64,000 bases of DNA, from the NCBI GenBank assembly GCA_951812805.1, contig CATOSZ010000001.1, forward strand, positions 806,001-870,000, read 5' to 3'. Shown here piece by piece: positions 50,512-59,481 of the stretch. A model generated the notes under the pieces. It was not told where the DNA came from. It saw nothing but the letters and a program-made list of their open reading frames with translations, and searched no databases. Both the position numbers and the translations under genes were made by a program. This DNA comes from an uncultured Alphaproteobacteria bacterium (GTDB taxonomy: Bacteria > Pseudomonadota > Alphaproteobacteria > GCA-2731375). Each line of letters begins with the position of its first letter. Positions within the stretch are counted from its first letter, which is position 1.

Positions 50512-51494
50512 GCCTCATCGAATTGAAGGTCGCGGAACGGCTGCACAAGGAGTTCCTCACCGGCCTGTTGCTGCACCTGCTGATGCGCCACGGTGAGCCG
50601 GCCGGCACCGAGCTGATCTTTCAGCTGTTCCGCCGCCAGCACGAAGAAAAATTCCTGGCCGGCCTGAAGACGCTGGGCCTGGACGCCCTGCCGCCCGCCC
50701 AGGCCTGCGCCCAGTTCATCTATCTCGCCAACAAGGTCGGCGGCGTGAAGGTGGAATATGCGGCGGAAAGCGCGCGCAAGGCCTGGGTCCGCTATCCCCC
50801 GCCGCGCTGGATCTACGAGGGCCCGGCGATCTGCGCTATCCCCCGCGAGACCTCGATCGCCTTCATGCGCGCCTTCCACGCGCGCTGCGGCGTCAGCCTG
50901 GGCAACCCCCGGCTCGGCTTCGTCTGCACCGGCATCACCGTCGACGGCGTCGACGGCCTGACCGGCTATTTCATCGAGGAGGATCGCCCGCTCGAGGAAT
51001 ACGAGCGCCTGCGCTTCCGCCCGCACGAACGCCCGCCGCCATTCGATCCCGGCGCCATGCCGCCGGTCCCCTGGGACGAGGCGCGCGGCGCCAAGGCGCG
51101 GCGGAACTACGCGGTGCAATATGCCCGCATGGCGTTGCCGGTCCTGGTCGACATCCTGGGCGAGAACCGCGCCGTCGCCGTCGGTAACCGCGCGGCGAAG
51201 CTGGTCGGCATGCAGCTGCAGGACGAGATCCGCGAAATCCTGGGCGTCGCCGAAGACCCGGTGGGCTTCCGCGCCTGCCTGCTTGCGCTGCTACGCGGCA
51301 CCGGCGAAGACCCGATCGAGAACGGCGACGAAATCCGCGTCGCCAACCTCCGCGTCCTCGACGTCGGCGCACCCACCACGGACATCGTCCGCTTCCGCAT
51401 CTGGAACGGCCTGATCGAGGGTGCGGCGGCCATGCACAAAACAATCGTCGCCGCCCGCCCCGCCGGCGACGGCTGGGTCTGGCGGCTCGGCTGA
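50508..51494 (+). CDS. Unidentified protein coupled to the SDR gene
   Basis: A 328-residue soluble protein with no signal peptide or transmembrane helix. The N-terminal part is helical (VAERLHKEFLTGLLLHLLMR), the middle contains KVEYAAESARKAWVRYPPPR and FHARCGVSLGNPRLGFVCTG, and the later part is again helical (YARMALPVLVDILGENRAVA, KLVGMQLQDEIREILG). The pattern weakly recalls L-2-amino-thiazoline-4-carboxylate hydrolase-like proteins, with a low-confidence match from memory. The ATG overlaps the SDR stop. Its co-translation with an SDR beside hyuAB suggests a step in the same catabolic route, but no function is assigned. Confidence 0.7.
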   Translation: MSLIELKVAERLHKEFLTGLLLHLLMRHGEPAGTELIFQLFRRQHEEKFLAGLKTLGLDALPPAQACAQFIYLANKVGGVKVEYAAESARKAWVRYPPPRWIYEGPAICAIPRETSIAFMRAFHARCGVSLGNPRLGFVCTGITVDGVDGLTGYFIEEDRPLEEYERLRFRPHERPPPFDPGAMPPVPWDEARGAKARRNYAVQYARMALPVLVDILGENRAVAVGNRAAKLVGMQLQDEIREILGVAEDPVGFRACLLALLRGTGEDPIENGDEIRVANLRVLDVGAPTTDIVRFRIWNGLIEGAAAMHKTIVAARPAGDGWVWRLG

Positions 51495-51495
51495 C

Positions 51496-52362
51496 TCAGT
51501 ACCGCTTGCCCTGGTCCGCGTCGACGCCGTCGTAGAGCAGGCCGCGCTTGATATCGGCATCGGCCGCGCAGAGGGCGAAGTCGGTTTCCGTCAGGCGGGC
51601 GGCGGGCGGTTCGGCGATCCTGAAATGGCCGAAGCGGTCTTCGCCCTGAACGAGGGCGACCAGGGATTTGGCACCATTGTTCTGCCGCATCGAGGGCTTG
51701 ATGTAGCGGATGGCGGCGCCGACCCGCCGGTTGCTCGTCCGGTTGGGGCCGGACGAGTGGAAGAGGTGGCCGTGATGCAGCGAGGCCTGGCCCGGCTGCA
51801 GCACGATGTCCGCGGCCTCGGCCTCGTCGACCTCGACCGCGATCTCTTGTCCCCGGCTCAACAGGTTGTCCTCGGCGAAGGTGTCGTTGTGCGGCACCAG
51901 ATTCTGACGATGGCTGCCGGGGACGAAGCGCATGCAGCCACTTTCCAGTGTCGAGGGGGAGAGTGCTACCCAGGCGGTGACCTCCTCGGCGTCGTCGAGG
52001 CCCCAATAGGTCAGGTCCTGGTGCCAGCTGACGATATGCGGCGTGTTCGCCTCCTTGATGAACAGCCCGCCGCTCCAGACCATGAGGTCGGGACCGAGGA
52101 TCGACTCGGCCGCGGCCAGCAACACGGGATGGCGGACTATGGCATCGAAAGACGGCAGCAGCCGATCGGGGTAGGAGCGCAACAGCCCCAGCCGATCCGG
52201 TGTCGAGGCGAGTTCCGCCTCCCCCGCCTCCAGGTCCGCCCGCACCGCACCGGCCTCCGCCGCGCTCATCACGTCGATCGGGAAAACGAAGCCGTCCCGC
52301 GCATAGGTTTCCGCGATATCGCCCGTTGGCGCCGTCCGCGCCGCGCTCGTTGCCACCGTCAT
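51496..52362 (-). CDS. Phytanoyl-CoA dioxygenase (PhyH) family oxygenase
   Basis: A 288-residue Fe(II)/2-oxoglutarate enzyme. The iron ligands appear as IVSWHQDLTYWGLDD (HxD) and SLHHGHLFHSSGPN (distal His), with the 2-oxoglutarate Arg in NRRVGAAIRYI. The N-terminal ETYARDGFVFPIDVM is typical of PhyH proteins. Bacterial members hydroxylate diverse small molecules. ATG 52362 follows AAGGA. It is divergent from a LysR regulator across 119 bp with repeated TTTGGAT sites, so its expression is probably controlled by that regulator. Convergent with the unidentified gene on its other side. Confidence 0.92.
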   Translation of the reverse strand: MTVATSAARTAPTGDIAETYARDGFVFPIDVMSAAEAGAVRADLEAGEAELASTPDRLGLLRSYPDRLLPSFDAIVRHPVLLAAAESILGPDLMVWSGGLFIKEANTPHIVSWHQDLTYWGLDDAEEVTAWVALSPSTLESGCMRFVPGSHRQNLVPHNDTFAEDNLLSRGQEIAVEVDEAEAADIVLQPGQASLHHGHLFHSSGPNRTSNRRVGAAIRYIKPSMRQNNGAKSLVALVQGEDRFGHFRIAEPPAARLTETDFALCAADADIKRGLLYDGVDADQGKRY

Positions 52363-52418
52363 CGTTCGAATCCTTTTCGCCTCGCCGGCCCATTGCGGTC
52401 GCCCGCAAGGTGGAGAAT

Positions 52419-52473
52419 ATCCAATCATGTGTAAAATCGATAGTTTGGATGCGATGCCATCGGTAATTTGGAT
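52419..52473. promoter_or_regulatory. Repeated TTTGGAT sites, likely LysR-regulator operator
   Basis: Between the divergent phyH-like and lysR genes are ATCCAAT (52419-52425), TTTGGAT (52444-52450) and TTTGGAT (52467-52473). The first two form an inverted pair, and the last two are direct repeats 23 bp apart, roughly two helical turns. Position and spacing fit autoregulation plus control of the divergent oxygenase gene by the LysR protein. Confidence 0.55.
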
Positions 52474-52481
52474 ACTGAATT

Positions 52482-53429
52482 ATGCGCCTGAACGGCTTCG
52501 ACCTGAACCAGATCGTCTGCCTGCATGCCCTGCTGACCGAGCGCAGCGTCACCCGGGCGGCGGAACGAGTCCATCTCAGTCAATCGGCGATGAGTGCCGT
52601 GCTGGCACAGCTCCGCCGTCACTTCGAGGATCCGCTGTTGGTCCGCGCCGGCCGCAGGTTGGTCGCCACGCCCTTCGCCCGTTCCCTGGTCGAACCTGCC
52701 GGCCAGCTCATCGAGCAGGCCCGCGCCTTCACCGCGCTCGCCCCCGGACAAGTCCCGGCGACGATCGAACGGGAGCTGCGGATCGTCGCCTCCGACTATC
52801 TCATGGCGGTCTGCCTGGCCGAGGCCATCCGTCGTGCGGGCGTGGAGATGCCCAACCTGCGCTTCGATATCCTGCCGCTCACCGCCACATCCGCGGATGG
52901 GCTGCGCGTGGGCGATGTCGATCTGCTGCTGGCCGGCCAGGCCTTCACTGTCGCCCAGCCGCCGGACGCGCTGGTGCTGGAGGACCGTTTCGTCTGTCTC
53001 GCCTGCGCCCGCCACGGCCCGACGGGCGAAGACATCACCGCCGAAGATTATCTGGCCCGCCGCCATGTGGCGGTACGGTATTTCGAGCATCGCATGGCCT
53101 TCGAGGACGAAGAGGCGATCCGTCGCCACGGCCTGATGCGGCCGCGCCATGTGACGGTCTGGTCCTATCTGCTGGTCCCCCAACTGATCTGCGGCACGGC
53201 GATGCTGGCGACGGTGACGCGGCGCATCGCCGAGCGCCTGGTGGAACGCTGGCCGGTCAAGCTGCTGCCCTTCCCCCTCGAACAGGACAGCGTCCGGGTC
53301 TATGCCTACTGGCATCAAAGCCGAAGCGACGACCCGGTGCTGGCGCGCTTCATGCAGATCCTCGCCACCGTCGTCGACCCGGGTCCCGCCGGGCGCGAGC
53401 CGCTGGCGCCCGATCCCCTGCCATCCTAA
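52482..53429 (+). CDS. LysR-family transcriptional regulator
   Basis: A 315-residue LTTR. The N-terminal winged helix reads FDLNQIVCLHALLTERSVTR and AAERVHLSQSAMSAVLAQLR, close to the NodD/LinR subgroup. The effector domain covers about 95-300, with VASDYLMAVCLAEA and GDVDLLLAGQAF. The ATG at 52482 lies nine bases after the last TTTGGAT repeat. It is divergent from the PhyH oxygenase gene and followed by a MetE-like gene 36 bases later, which it may also control. The inducer is unknown. Confidence 0.93.
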   Translation: MRLNGFDLNQIVCLHALLTERSVTRAAERVHLSQSAMSAVLAQLRRHFEDPLLVRAGRRLVATPFARSLVEPAGQLIEQARAFTALAPGQVPATIERELRIVASDYLMAVCLAEAIRRAGVEMPNLRFDILPLTATSADGLRVGDVDLLLAGQAFTVAQPPDALVLEDRFVCLACARHGPTGEDITAEDYLARRHVAVRYFEHRMAFEDEEAIRRHGLMRPRHVTVWSYLLVPQLICGTAMLATVTRRIAERLVERWPVKLLPFPLEQDSVRVYAYWHQSRSDDPVLARFMQILATVVDPGPAGREPLAPDPLPS

Positions 53430-53465
53430 GCTCGGCCCGAAGGCGCAACACGGGAGAACTTCGCC

Positions 53466-54491
53466 ATGGCCGACCTGCCCCCGATCCCGACGCTCGGCGT
53501 CGGCAGCCACGCGACGCCCGGTTGGCTGTTCCTGTTCCGCGAGCGGATGCGCGACGGCCGGCTCGGCCCGGACGATATCGACGAGGCCTTCGAGGACGCG
53601 ACCCGCGCGGCGATCGCCGACCAGGTCGACGCCGGGATCGACATCGTGTCCGACGGTGAGTTGCGGCGCATGCGCTTCGTCTACGAGATGTACGACCGGA
53701 TCGACGGCATGGACCGCCACCCGCCGACCCGGCGCCTCGGCCTGCCGGGCTACGACCGCGCGCCGTCCTTCTTTGCGGTCGACCGGCTGCGGGCGCCCCG
53801 CGGCCTCGGCCTGGTGGAGGAGTTCGAGCAGCTCACCCGGCTCTGTCCCGATCGGCCGTTGAAGATCGCCTTTCCCGGGCCGCTGACCTTCGCCCGCAAT
53901 ATTGCGCCCGATCCCGCCTACGCCTCGCTCGACGCCCTGATGGACGACCTCGTCGCCATCGCCCGGGCCGAGGTCGAGGCCCTGGCGGCGGCAGGCGCCG
54001 ACTTCATCCAGCTGGACGAACCTGGCTTCGCCAATCCGCCCGAAGGCCTGTCGATCGCGGCCGGCGCCGACGTCGTCAACCGCGTGCTCGACGGCTTCGA
54101 GGACCGCGCGGCCCTGCATGTCTGTTTCGGCAACAACGCCAGCCGACCCTATGTGCGGCGCGACTTCGCCCGCCTGTTCCCCGGCATGGACCTCGTGCGC
54201 GCCAAGACCCTGCTGCTGGAATTCGCCAACCGCGAGATGGCCGACCTCGATCGCCTCGCCGAGCTTCCCCCCGATTGCCGTATCGCCGCCGGCGTCATCG
54301 ACGTGAAGAGCTTCCATGTCGAAACGCCGGACGAGGTGGCGGAGCGGCTGCGCCGGGTCCTCGAATATGTTCCGGCCGACCGTTTGATGGCGACCACCGA
54401 TTGCGGCTTCTCCGCCCTGCCCCGCTGGCTCGCTAAAGACAAGCTGAAGGCGCTCGGCGAAGGCGCGCGGATCGTCCGGGGGGAGCTTTGA
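53466..54491 (+). CDS. MetE C-terminal-like methyltransferase/lyase (UROD/MetE superfamily)
   Basis: A 341-residue protein with a single barrel like the catalytic half of cobalamin-independent methionine synthase. The motif DIVSDGELRRMRFVYEM, FPGPLTF and ADFIQLDEPGFAN are typical. The zinc ligands are probably His and Cys in LHVCFGN, Glu in LLLEFAN and Cys in TTDCGFSALP. Without the N-terminal MetE half it is probably not a folate-dependent methionine synthase; coenzyme-M-type or other thiol alkyl transfer is possible. It follows the LysR gene by 36 bases. Confidence 0.85.
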   Translation: MADLPPIPTLGVGSHATPGWLFLFRERMRDGRLGPDDIDEAFEDATRAAIADQVDAGIDIVSDGELRRMRFVYEMYDRIDGMDRHPPTRRLGLPGYDRAPSFFAVDRLRAPRGLGLVEEFEQLTRLCPDRPLKIAFPGPLTFARNIAPDPAYASLDALMDDLVAIARAEVEALAAAGADFIQLDEPGFANPPEGLSIAAGADVVNRVLDGFEDRAALHVCFGNNASRPYVRRDFARLFPGMDLVRAKTLLLEFANREMADLDRLAELPPDCRIAAGVIDVKSFHVETPDEVAERLRRVLEYVPADRLMATTDCGFSALPRWLAKDKLKALGEGARIVRGEL

Positions 54492-54560
54492 CGTCGCTCG
54501 GGCTCGGGCCCGGTCGGTAGCCCCGCGACCACGGCGCGGATGAGGGAAACGCTACGTCCC

Positions 54561-56435
54561 ATGGCCGAAGGACGCGTACACAGAAGGCTCGCGGCGATCC
54601 TTGCCGCCGACGTCGTCGGTTACTCCCGTCTCATGGAGGCGAATGAGGCCGACACGCGCGCGCGCTTCAATGCCCATCTCGGCAACCTGATCGAACCCGC
54701 CATCGCGCACCGGGAAGGCCGGATCGTAAAGACTCTCGGCGACGGCCTATTGGCCGAGTTCGCCAGTGTCGTCGATGCCGTGCAATGCGCCGTCGAAATC
54801 CAGACGGAAATGGCGAAGCGCAATCTCGACGAGGCGCGGGACCGTCGGATGGATTTCCGCATCGGCATCAATCTCGGCGACATCATCGTCGAAGGCGACG
54901 ACATCCATGGCGACGGCGTGAACGTGGCGGCACGACTGGAAGGCCTGGCCGAGCCCGGCGGGATCTGCATGTCGCGCGCCGCCCGGGACCAGGTTCGCGA
55001 CAAGCTCGGATACGAGCTTGAGGACATGGGCGAGGTCGAAGTGAAGAACATTTCGCGCCCCGTCCACGCCTTTCGGGTTCTGCGAGACGGCGCGACCGGT
55101 AGCCTCGCCGGGAACGCCCCCGTGGCGGGTCGTTGGCGCGCCCTTGTCGCCCTATTTGCTGCCGCCATAGTCACCGCCGCCGGCCTTTGGTGGTGGCAAC
55201 CCTGGCGGGAAACGGTCGATGCCGCCCGGCCGGACCGCTTTGCCCATGCGCTCCCCGACCGTCCCTCCGTCGCCATCATGCCGTTCGCCAATCTTTCCGG
55301 CGATCCGAAGCAGGACTATTTCGCCGACGGCTTTACCGAGGATGTGATCACCAACGTCGCGCAATCCAAAGAGCTCTTCGTCATCGCCCGCAACTCCACC
55401 TTCACCTACAAGGGGCGCGCCGTGAAGGTCGGGACCATCGCCGAGGAACTCGGGGTGCGCTACGTTCTCGAAGGCTCGATGCGGCGGATCGGCGAAACCG
55501 TCCGGATCACCGCGCAGTTGATCGACGCCACCCGCGGCACGCATGTCTGGGCAAAGAAATACGACGAGCCGATCGGCAAGCTGTTCGATGTCCAGGACGA
55601 GTTGAGCCGGCAAATTGCCGCGACGCTCGTAACGAACATCCAGGCGGCCGATCTCGCCAAGGCGTCGCAAAAGCGCCCGAAGGACCTCTCCGCCTACGAC
55701 TATGTGCTTCAGGCGCGCGCCCGCTGGGACGTGCCGAACCGGGACGCGAAGGCGGAGGCGCGCGCACTCGCCGCGCGCGCCGTCGCCATCGATCCGACCT
55801 ATGCGCCCGCCTACGCCATTCTCGGAACCACGTTCAACGGGGCCTATATCCGGCAATGGGAGGGGCCCGAAGCCCTCGAGCGGGCCTATGAAGCCGCGCG
55901 CAAGGCCGTCGAGCTGGATCCTCTGTCCTCGGTCGCGCACGAACTGTTGGGACGCGTGCTTCTGCGCCGCAAGCAGCACAACGCCGCCGTCGTCGCCATC
56001 GAGAGGGCAATCGCCCTCAACCCGAACCGGGCGGACCATTATGCCAGCCTCGCCGACGTGCTGACCTTCGCCGACCGGCCGGACGAGGCGATCGAGTTGC
56101 TGCGGAAGGCGATGCGCCTGGACCCGTTCTATCCCTCGCGCCACGATATGTATCTTGGTCGGGCCTACTATTTCTCCAAGCAATTCGACAAGGCCGCGAC
56201 ACAGCTTGAAACCTGTGCCGCACGGGGACCGAAGTTTGTCCCTTGCTATATGTTCCTGGCACCGGCCTACGCGGCGCTCGACCGGCCCGCGGACGCCGAT
56301 CGCACGACGGCGACGCTGCTCGAATTGGCCCCGCAGTTCTCGATTCCGACCTCGGTCGAGGGGCATTTGCCGTTTGTCCCATCGGCAATGCGGTTTTATG
56401 TCGACGGTCTCCGCAAGGCCGGGGTATCGGAATAG
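54561..56435 (+). CDS. Class III adenylate/guanylate cyclase with membrane helix, TolB-like and TPR domains
   Basis: A 624-residue protein. Residues about 8-175 are a class III cyclase domain (LAAILAADVVGYSRLME with the metal Asp, RIVKTLGDGLLAEF with the second Asp, DGVNVAARLEGLAE). A transmembrane helix follows near 195-215 (ALVALFAAAIVTAAGLWWW). Then comes a TolB/FlgO-like module (RPSVAIMPFANLSGDPKQDY, VRYVLEGSMRRIGETVRIT) and a C-terminal TPR array (about 385-600). ATG 54561 was chosen; ATG 54540 would add seven residues. It likely makes cAMP in the cytosol, with the extracytoplasmic part sensing partners. Confidence 0.9.
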   Translation: MAEGRVHRRLAAILAADVVGYSRLMEANEADTRARFNAHLGNLIEPAIAHREGRIVKTLGDGLLAEFASVVDAVQCAVEIQTEMAKRNLDEARDRRMDFRIGINLGDIIVEGDDIHGDGVNVAARLEGLAEPGGICMSRAARDQVRDKLGYELEDMGEVEVKNISRPVHAFRVLRDGATGSLAGNAPVAGRWRALVALFAAAIVTAAGLWWWQPWRETVDAARPDRFAHALPDRPSVAIMPFANLSGDPKQDYFADGFTEDVITNVAQSKELFVIARNSTFTYKGRAVKVGTIAEELGVRYVLEGSMRRIGETVRITAQLIDATRGTHVWAKKYDEPIGKLFDVQDELSRQIAATLVTNIQAADLAKASQKRPKDLSAYDYVLQARARWDVPNRDAKAEARALAARAVAIDPTYAPAYAILGTTFNGAYIRQWEGPEALERAYEAARKAVELDPLSSVAHELLGRVLLRRKQHNAAVVAIERAIALNPNRADHYASLADVLTFADRPDEAIELLRKAMRLDPFYPSRHDMYLGRAYYFSKQFDKAATQLETCAARGPKFVPCYMFLAPAYAALDRPADADRTTATLLELAPQFSIPTSVEGHLPFVPSAMRFYVDGLRKAGVSE

Positions 56436-56483
56436 CAACAGTGCGCTTCCACAACAGCGTCGAAGCGGGAGACGAAGCAGCTC

Positions 56484-57104
56484 ATGGCATACCATCTCTA
56501 CAACAGGCTCGGCTCCGGCGGGTTCGCGGTCGAAGTCGCCTTGCGGCTCGCGGACGCCGCCTTCGAGCTGACGGAAATCGAGTCCAAAAAGGACACGCAG
56601 CTGCCGGAGAGTTTTCGCGAGATCAATCCCTGGCGTCAGGTGCCGGTGCTGATCCTGCCCGATGGCTCGATGATGACGGAGACGTCGGCGATTCTAATCC
56701 ATCTCGCCGTCTGCCATCCGGAGAAGCCGCTGGGCCCGCCGCCCGGCACCTCGGCACATGCGCAGTTCATGCGCTGGCTGGTCTTCGCCAACGTGAACGT
56801 CTACGAGGGTTTGCTGCGGGTGCCGTATCCAGGCCGTTTCACGACGGATCCGGGAGGCCACGACGGCGTGCGCGACGCCGCCGGACGGCGGGTCGGCGAA
56901 GCGCTGGGCATCGTAGAGGATGCCCTACAGGCGGGCCCGTTCATGCTGGGGCAAACCATGTGCGTGCTGGACGTCTATCTCGCCATGCTCTTCATTTTCC
57001 ACCCCGACAAGCGAAGCTTCCCGCGCCTGACGGCGCTGCAAGACGGCGTGAAGAATGATGCGGTGGCGGGCCCCGTCTGGCGCCGGCATTACGGCGATCG
57101 ATAG
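56484..57104 (+). CDS. Glutathione S-transferase-like protein
   Basis: A 206-residue GST. The N-terminal thioredoxin-like domain begins MAYHLYNRLGSGGFAVEVAL and has the cis-proline in NPWRQVPVLILPDGS, followed by the glutathione-binding MTETSAILIHLA. The C-terminal helical domain includes FMLGQTMCVLDVYLAML. The position usually holding the catalytic Ser/Cys/Tyr carries SGG after Leu-Gly, so a Ser-type active site is possible. It probably conjugates or isomerises a small electrophile. Convergent with the phosphotriesterase-like gene six bases away. Confidence 0.9.
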   Translation: MAYHLYNRLGSGGFAVEVALRLADAAFELTEIESKKDTQLPESFREINPWRQVPVLILPDGSMMTETSAILIHLAVCHPEKPLGPPPGTSAHAQFMRWLVFANVNVYEGLLRVPYPGRFTTDPGGHDGVRDAAGRRVGEALGIVEDALQAGPFMLGQTMCVLDVYLAMLFIFHPDKRSFPRLTALQDGVKNDAVAGPVWRRHYGDR

Positions 57105-57109
57105 GGCCC

Positions 57110-58156
57110 TCAAACGAAGGCCAGCAGCCGCGCGGGCGTCTCCACGATGATGCGCTGGATCTCGGCTTCGCTGAAGTCGCGCCGCCGCATCAATGGCAGC
57201 ACGTTGCGGAAGATATGGCCGTAGCCGTGACCGCCGAATTCCTGCAAGCGCGAGCGGTAGCAGATGTCATGGCTGATGACGACCTGGTCGAGGTGGCCGC
57301 GCTCGATCAGGCGTCGGATCATGCGCAGGCGGATGGCGTCGTTCGGCATGTCGAAGCGCAGGTTCAGCGCATAGAGCGATTGCTCCTGCCCGAACAGGTC
57401 GAATTCGATGACGCAACCGGTGTCGGCCAGGCGCAACAGCTTGTCGTAATCGGCAATGGTGCGGTCGATATGGCTGATGATCAGGCGGGAGGTATCGCCG
57501 CCGTGTGCCCGGACGAAGTCGGCGACCTCCTGCGGCTGGTCCTCGTCGCGGCCCGGGTGAACGTTCAGTGCCGCGCCGGTCTCCCGCTGGGCGATCAGCG
57601 CCCCCGCCATTACCCGCTTTTCCAGATCGGTCCAGGGCGACTGGCAGCCGATTTCACCGATGATGCCGGCGCGGACGTCCGTATCCCAGGCGCCCTCGAC
57701 CAGCTGCGCGACGATCTCACGCGCAAAGCTGTCGACCGAACGATCCCGGTTCGCCGGATCCTGGTATTCGTCGACGTAATGGCCGGAGCCCATCACGATG
57801 TGCACGCCGGTCTCCCGGCTGATGGCGGCAAGACCTTCAGGGTCCGGCTTCAGACCGCCGACCGAGAGTTCGACGATGGCCTGCCCACCGGCGTCCTTCA
57901 TCCGCGCGACCTCGGCGATCGCCACGTCGCGGTCGAAGAACACCAGATTGTTGGGCGCCTTCACCGCGCCGTAGTTGATGTCGAAATATTCGCAAGGACA
58001 GAGCGGGGGGCCCTGGTCCGGGTCGGCCTGCATCGACGGTGTGCGAATGTCCCAAAGCAGATGCTCGTGCATCAGCGTCGGGCCAAGGTCGCCGGGCTCG
58101 ATCAGGCCGGCGACGGTTTGGATCTTCCCGCGCAGCGCGTCCCGCGAAAGTGGCAT
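57110..58156 (-). CDS. Phosphotriesterase-family lactonase/hydrolase
   Basis: A 348-residue amidohydrolase-superfamily barrel. The first metal pair is TLMHEHLLWD (HxH). The bridging residue is Glu in GIIGEIGCQS instead of the carboxylated Lys of true phosphotriesterases, as in PHP-type homologues. Later ligands are His in ALNVHPGRDE, His in LIISHIDR and Asp in VVISHDICYR. Family members of this sort are usually lactonases or esterases. It starts a leftward series that precedes GFA, aldolase and Lin0512 genes in the reverse order of transcription. Confidence 0.9.
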   Translation of the reverse strand: MPLSRDALRGKIQTVAGLIEPGDLGPTLMHEHLLWDIRTPSMQADPDQGPPLCPCEYFDINYGAVKAPNNLVFFDRDVAIAEVARMKDAGGQAIVELSVGGLKPDPEGLAAISRETGVHIVMGSGHYVDEYQDPANRDRSVDSFAREIVAQLVEGAWDTDVRAGIIGEIGCQSPWTDLEKRVMAGALIAQRETGAALNVHPGRDEDQPQEVADFVRAHGGDTSRLIISHIDRTIADYDKLLRLADTGCVIEFDLFGQEQSLYALNLRFDMPNDAIRLRMIRRLIERGHLDQVVISHDICYRSRLQEFGGHGYGHIFRNVLPLMRRRDFSEAEIQRIIVETPARLLAFV

Positions 58157-58192
58157 GGGCCTACTCCTGAATCACGATCACCATGCGGCGAT

Positions 58193-58660
58193 CTACGCCG
58201 ACGGCCTCTCGATCAAACGCCCCGTGATGGGGTCATAGTCGCCGGGCGGCGTCATGCCTTCCGGCTTTTCCAGGTGGCAGGGAACATCATCGGCGACGTT
58301 CACCCAGCGCTGTTTCCCGGACAGGCAGATGTGCATCTTCGGATCGAACAGGTCGGGATCGTCGAGGGCGCCGACCAGGATGCCGTGCAGCGCACTGCTC
58401 ACTCGCTCGAAAAAAAGGGACGAGCCGCAGTCACCGCAGAAATGGCGAATGCCCGTCGTGCTCGAGCCATAGGTGCGGGCCTCCCCTTTCGTGACCGTCA
58501 GATCGTTCGACGACACGAACATCAAGCCCATGAAGGCGGCGCCCGAGGCCCGCTGACACATCCGGCAATGGCAGACGAGGCTATGGACCAGCGGGCCGGC
58601 CGCATGGAAGCGAATGGTCCCGCACAGGCAGCCGCCGCTCGCAGCGATCATCGTCCCCAT
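58193..58660 (-). CDS. GFA (CENP-V-like) zinc-binding protein
   Basis: A 155-residue member of the glutathione-dependent formaldehyde-activating (GFA) fold. The structural zinc ligands appear as GGCLCGTIRF, VCHCRMCQRASGAAF and RHFCGDCGSSLFFE. The true enzymatic function of most homologues is unproven; some assist S-hydroxymethylglutathione formation. It is located 9 bases after the aldolase stop and 36 bases before the phosphotriesterase-like start, all leftward, so it is probably part of the same catabolic unit. Confidence 0.92.
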   Translation of the reverse strand: MGTMIAASGGCLCGTIRFHAAGPLVHSLVCHCRMCQRASGAAFMGLMFVSSNDLTVTKGEARTYGSSTTGIRHFCGDCGSSLFFERVSSALHGILVGALDDPDLFDPKMHICLSGKQRWVNVADDVPCHLEKPEGMTPPGDYDPITGRLIERPSA

Positions 58661-58669
58661 CTCGCCCTC

Positions 58670-59464
58670 TCAAACGCGGTAGCCGGTGCCCTCGGCGCGT
58701 TCCAGTTGGCGCAGGATGGCCGGCCATTCGAGGCCGACCTGGATGTTGCCGCCGGGGCCGTACATGTTGCGGCCGATCTCCCGCGTCCGTGTCAGTGTCT
58801 CCTCGGAGAGCGGTTGCAACTCCGCGCCCCCGGTCATCGCCGTGATCTGCAGGCGGCAGGCGTTCTCGATCCGGTACATCCAGACGAACGCTTCGCCCAT
58901 CGTCTCACCGACCGTCAGCAGGCCGTGATTGCGCAGGATCAGGATCCGCCGGTCGCCGAGATCGCCGACGATGCGCGGCTGCTCGTCCGCATCCAGTGCC
59001 GGCCCCTCATAGTCGTGATAGCCGACCCAGTCCCAGAGCGTCAGCGCCTTCTGCGAGACCGGCAGCAGGCCACCTTTCTGCATCGCCACCGCCGTGCCGT
59101 ATTGGGCGTGGGTGTGCATGACGAAGTGCAGCTCCGGGCGGGCCATGTGGATGGCGCCGTGGATCACGAAGCCGGCGAGGTTCATGGAGTACTCACTCTC
59201 CGTCAGCACGTTGCCGTCGCGGTCGACCTCGATCAGCGAGGACGCGGTGATCTCGTCGAATAGCATGCCGAAGGGGTTCAACAGGAAGGTGTCGTCGCGC
59301 TTGCCCGGCACCCGGGCGGAAATGTGGGTGTTGTTGAGATCGGTCCAGCCCCAGAGCGCGCAGAGCCGGTAGGCCGCCGCAAGGTCGCAGCGGACCTGCC
59401 ATTCCGCATCCGAAAATCCCTCCGGCCGGTCCCCGGCCCCGACATCGGCATAGTTCACCGCCAT
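58670..59464 (-). CDS. Class II aldolase/adducin-family protein
   Basis: A 264-residue class II aldolase. The zinc ligands are seen in VMHTHAQYGTAVA (HxH) and LILRNHGLLTVG (distal His). The N-terminal part has AAYRLCALWGWTDLNNTHIS and FLLNPFGMLFDEITASS, characteristic of fuculose/ribulose-type and adducin-head proteins. It could cleave a phospho-sugar or act as a decarboxylase/aldolase on an organic acid. ATG 59464. It follows the two Lin0512 genes on the same strand with a 17-base gap. Confidence 0.9.
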   Translation of the reverse strand: MAVNYADVGAGDRPEGFSDAEWQVRCDLAAAYRLCALWGWTDLNNTHISARVPGKRDDTFLLNPFGMLFDEITASSLIEVDRDGNVLTESEYSMNLAGFVIHGAIHMARPELHFVMHTHAQYGTAVAMQKGGLLPVSQKALTLWDWVGYHDYEGPALDADEQPRIVGDLGDRRILILRNHGLLTVGETMGEAFVWMYRIENACRLQITAMTGGAELQPLSEETLTRTREIGRNMYGPGGNIQVGLEWPAILRQLERAEGTGYRV

Positions 59465-59481
59465 GGCTTGCGCCCTCCTTC

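Noticed and set aside
52364..52376. GTTCGAATCC resembling a tRNA T-loop
   Set aside because: It is the reverse of the PhyH oxygenase ribosome binding region and has no surrounding cloverleaf.
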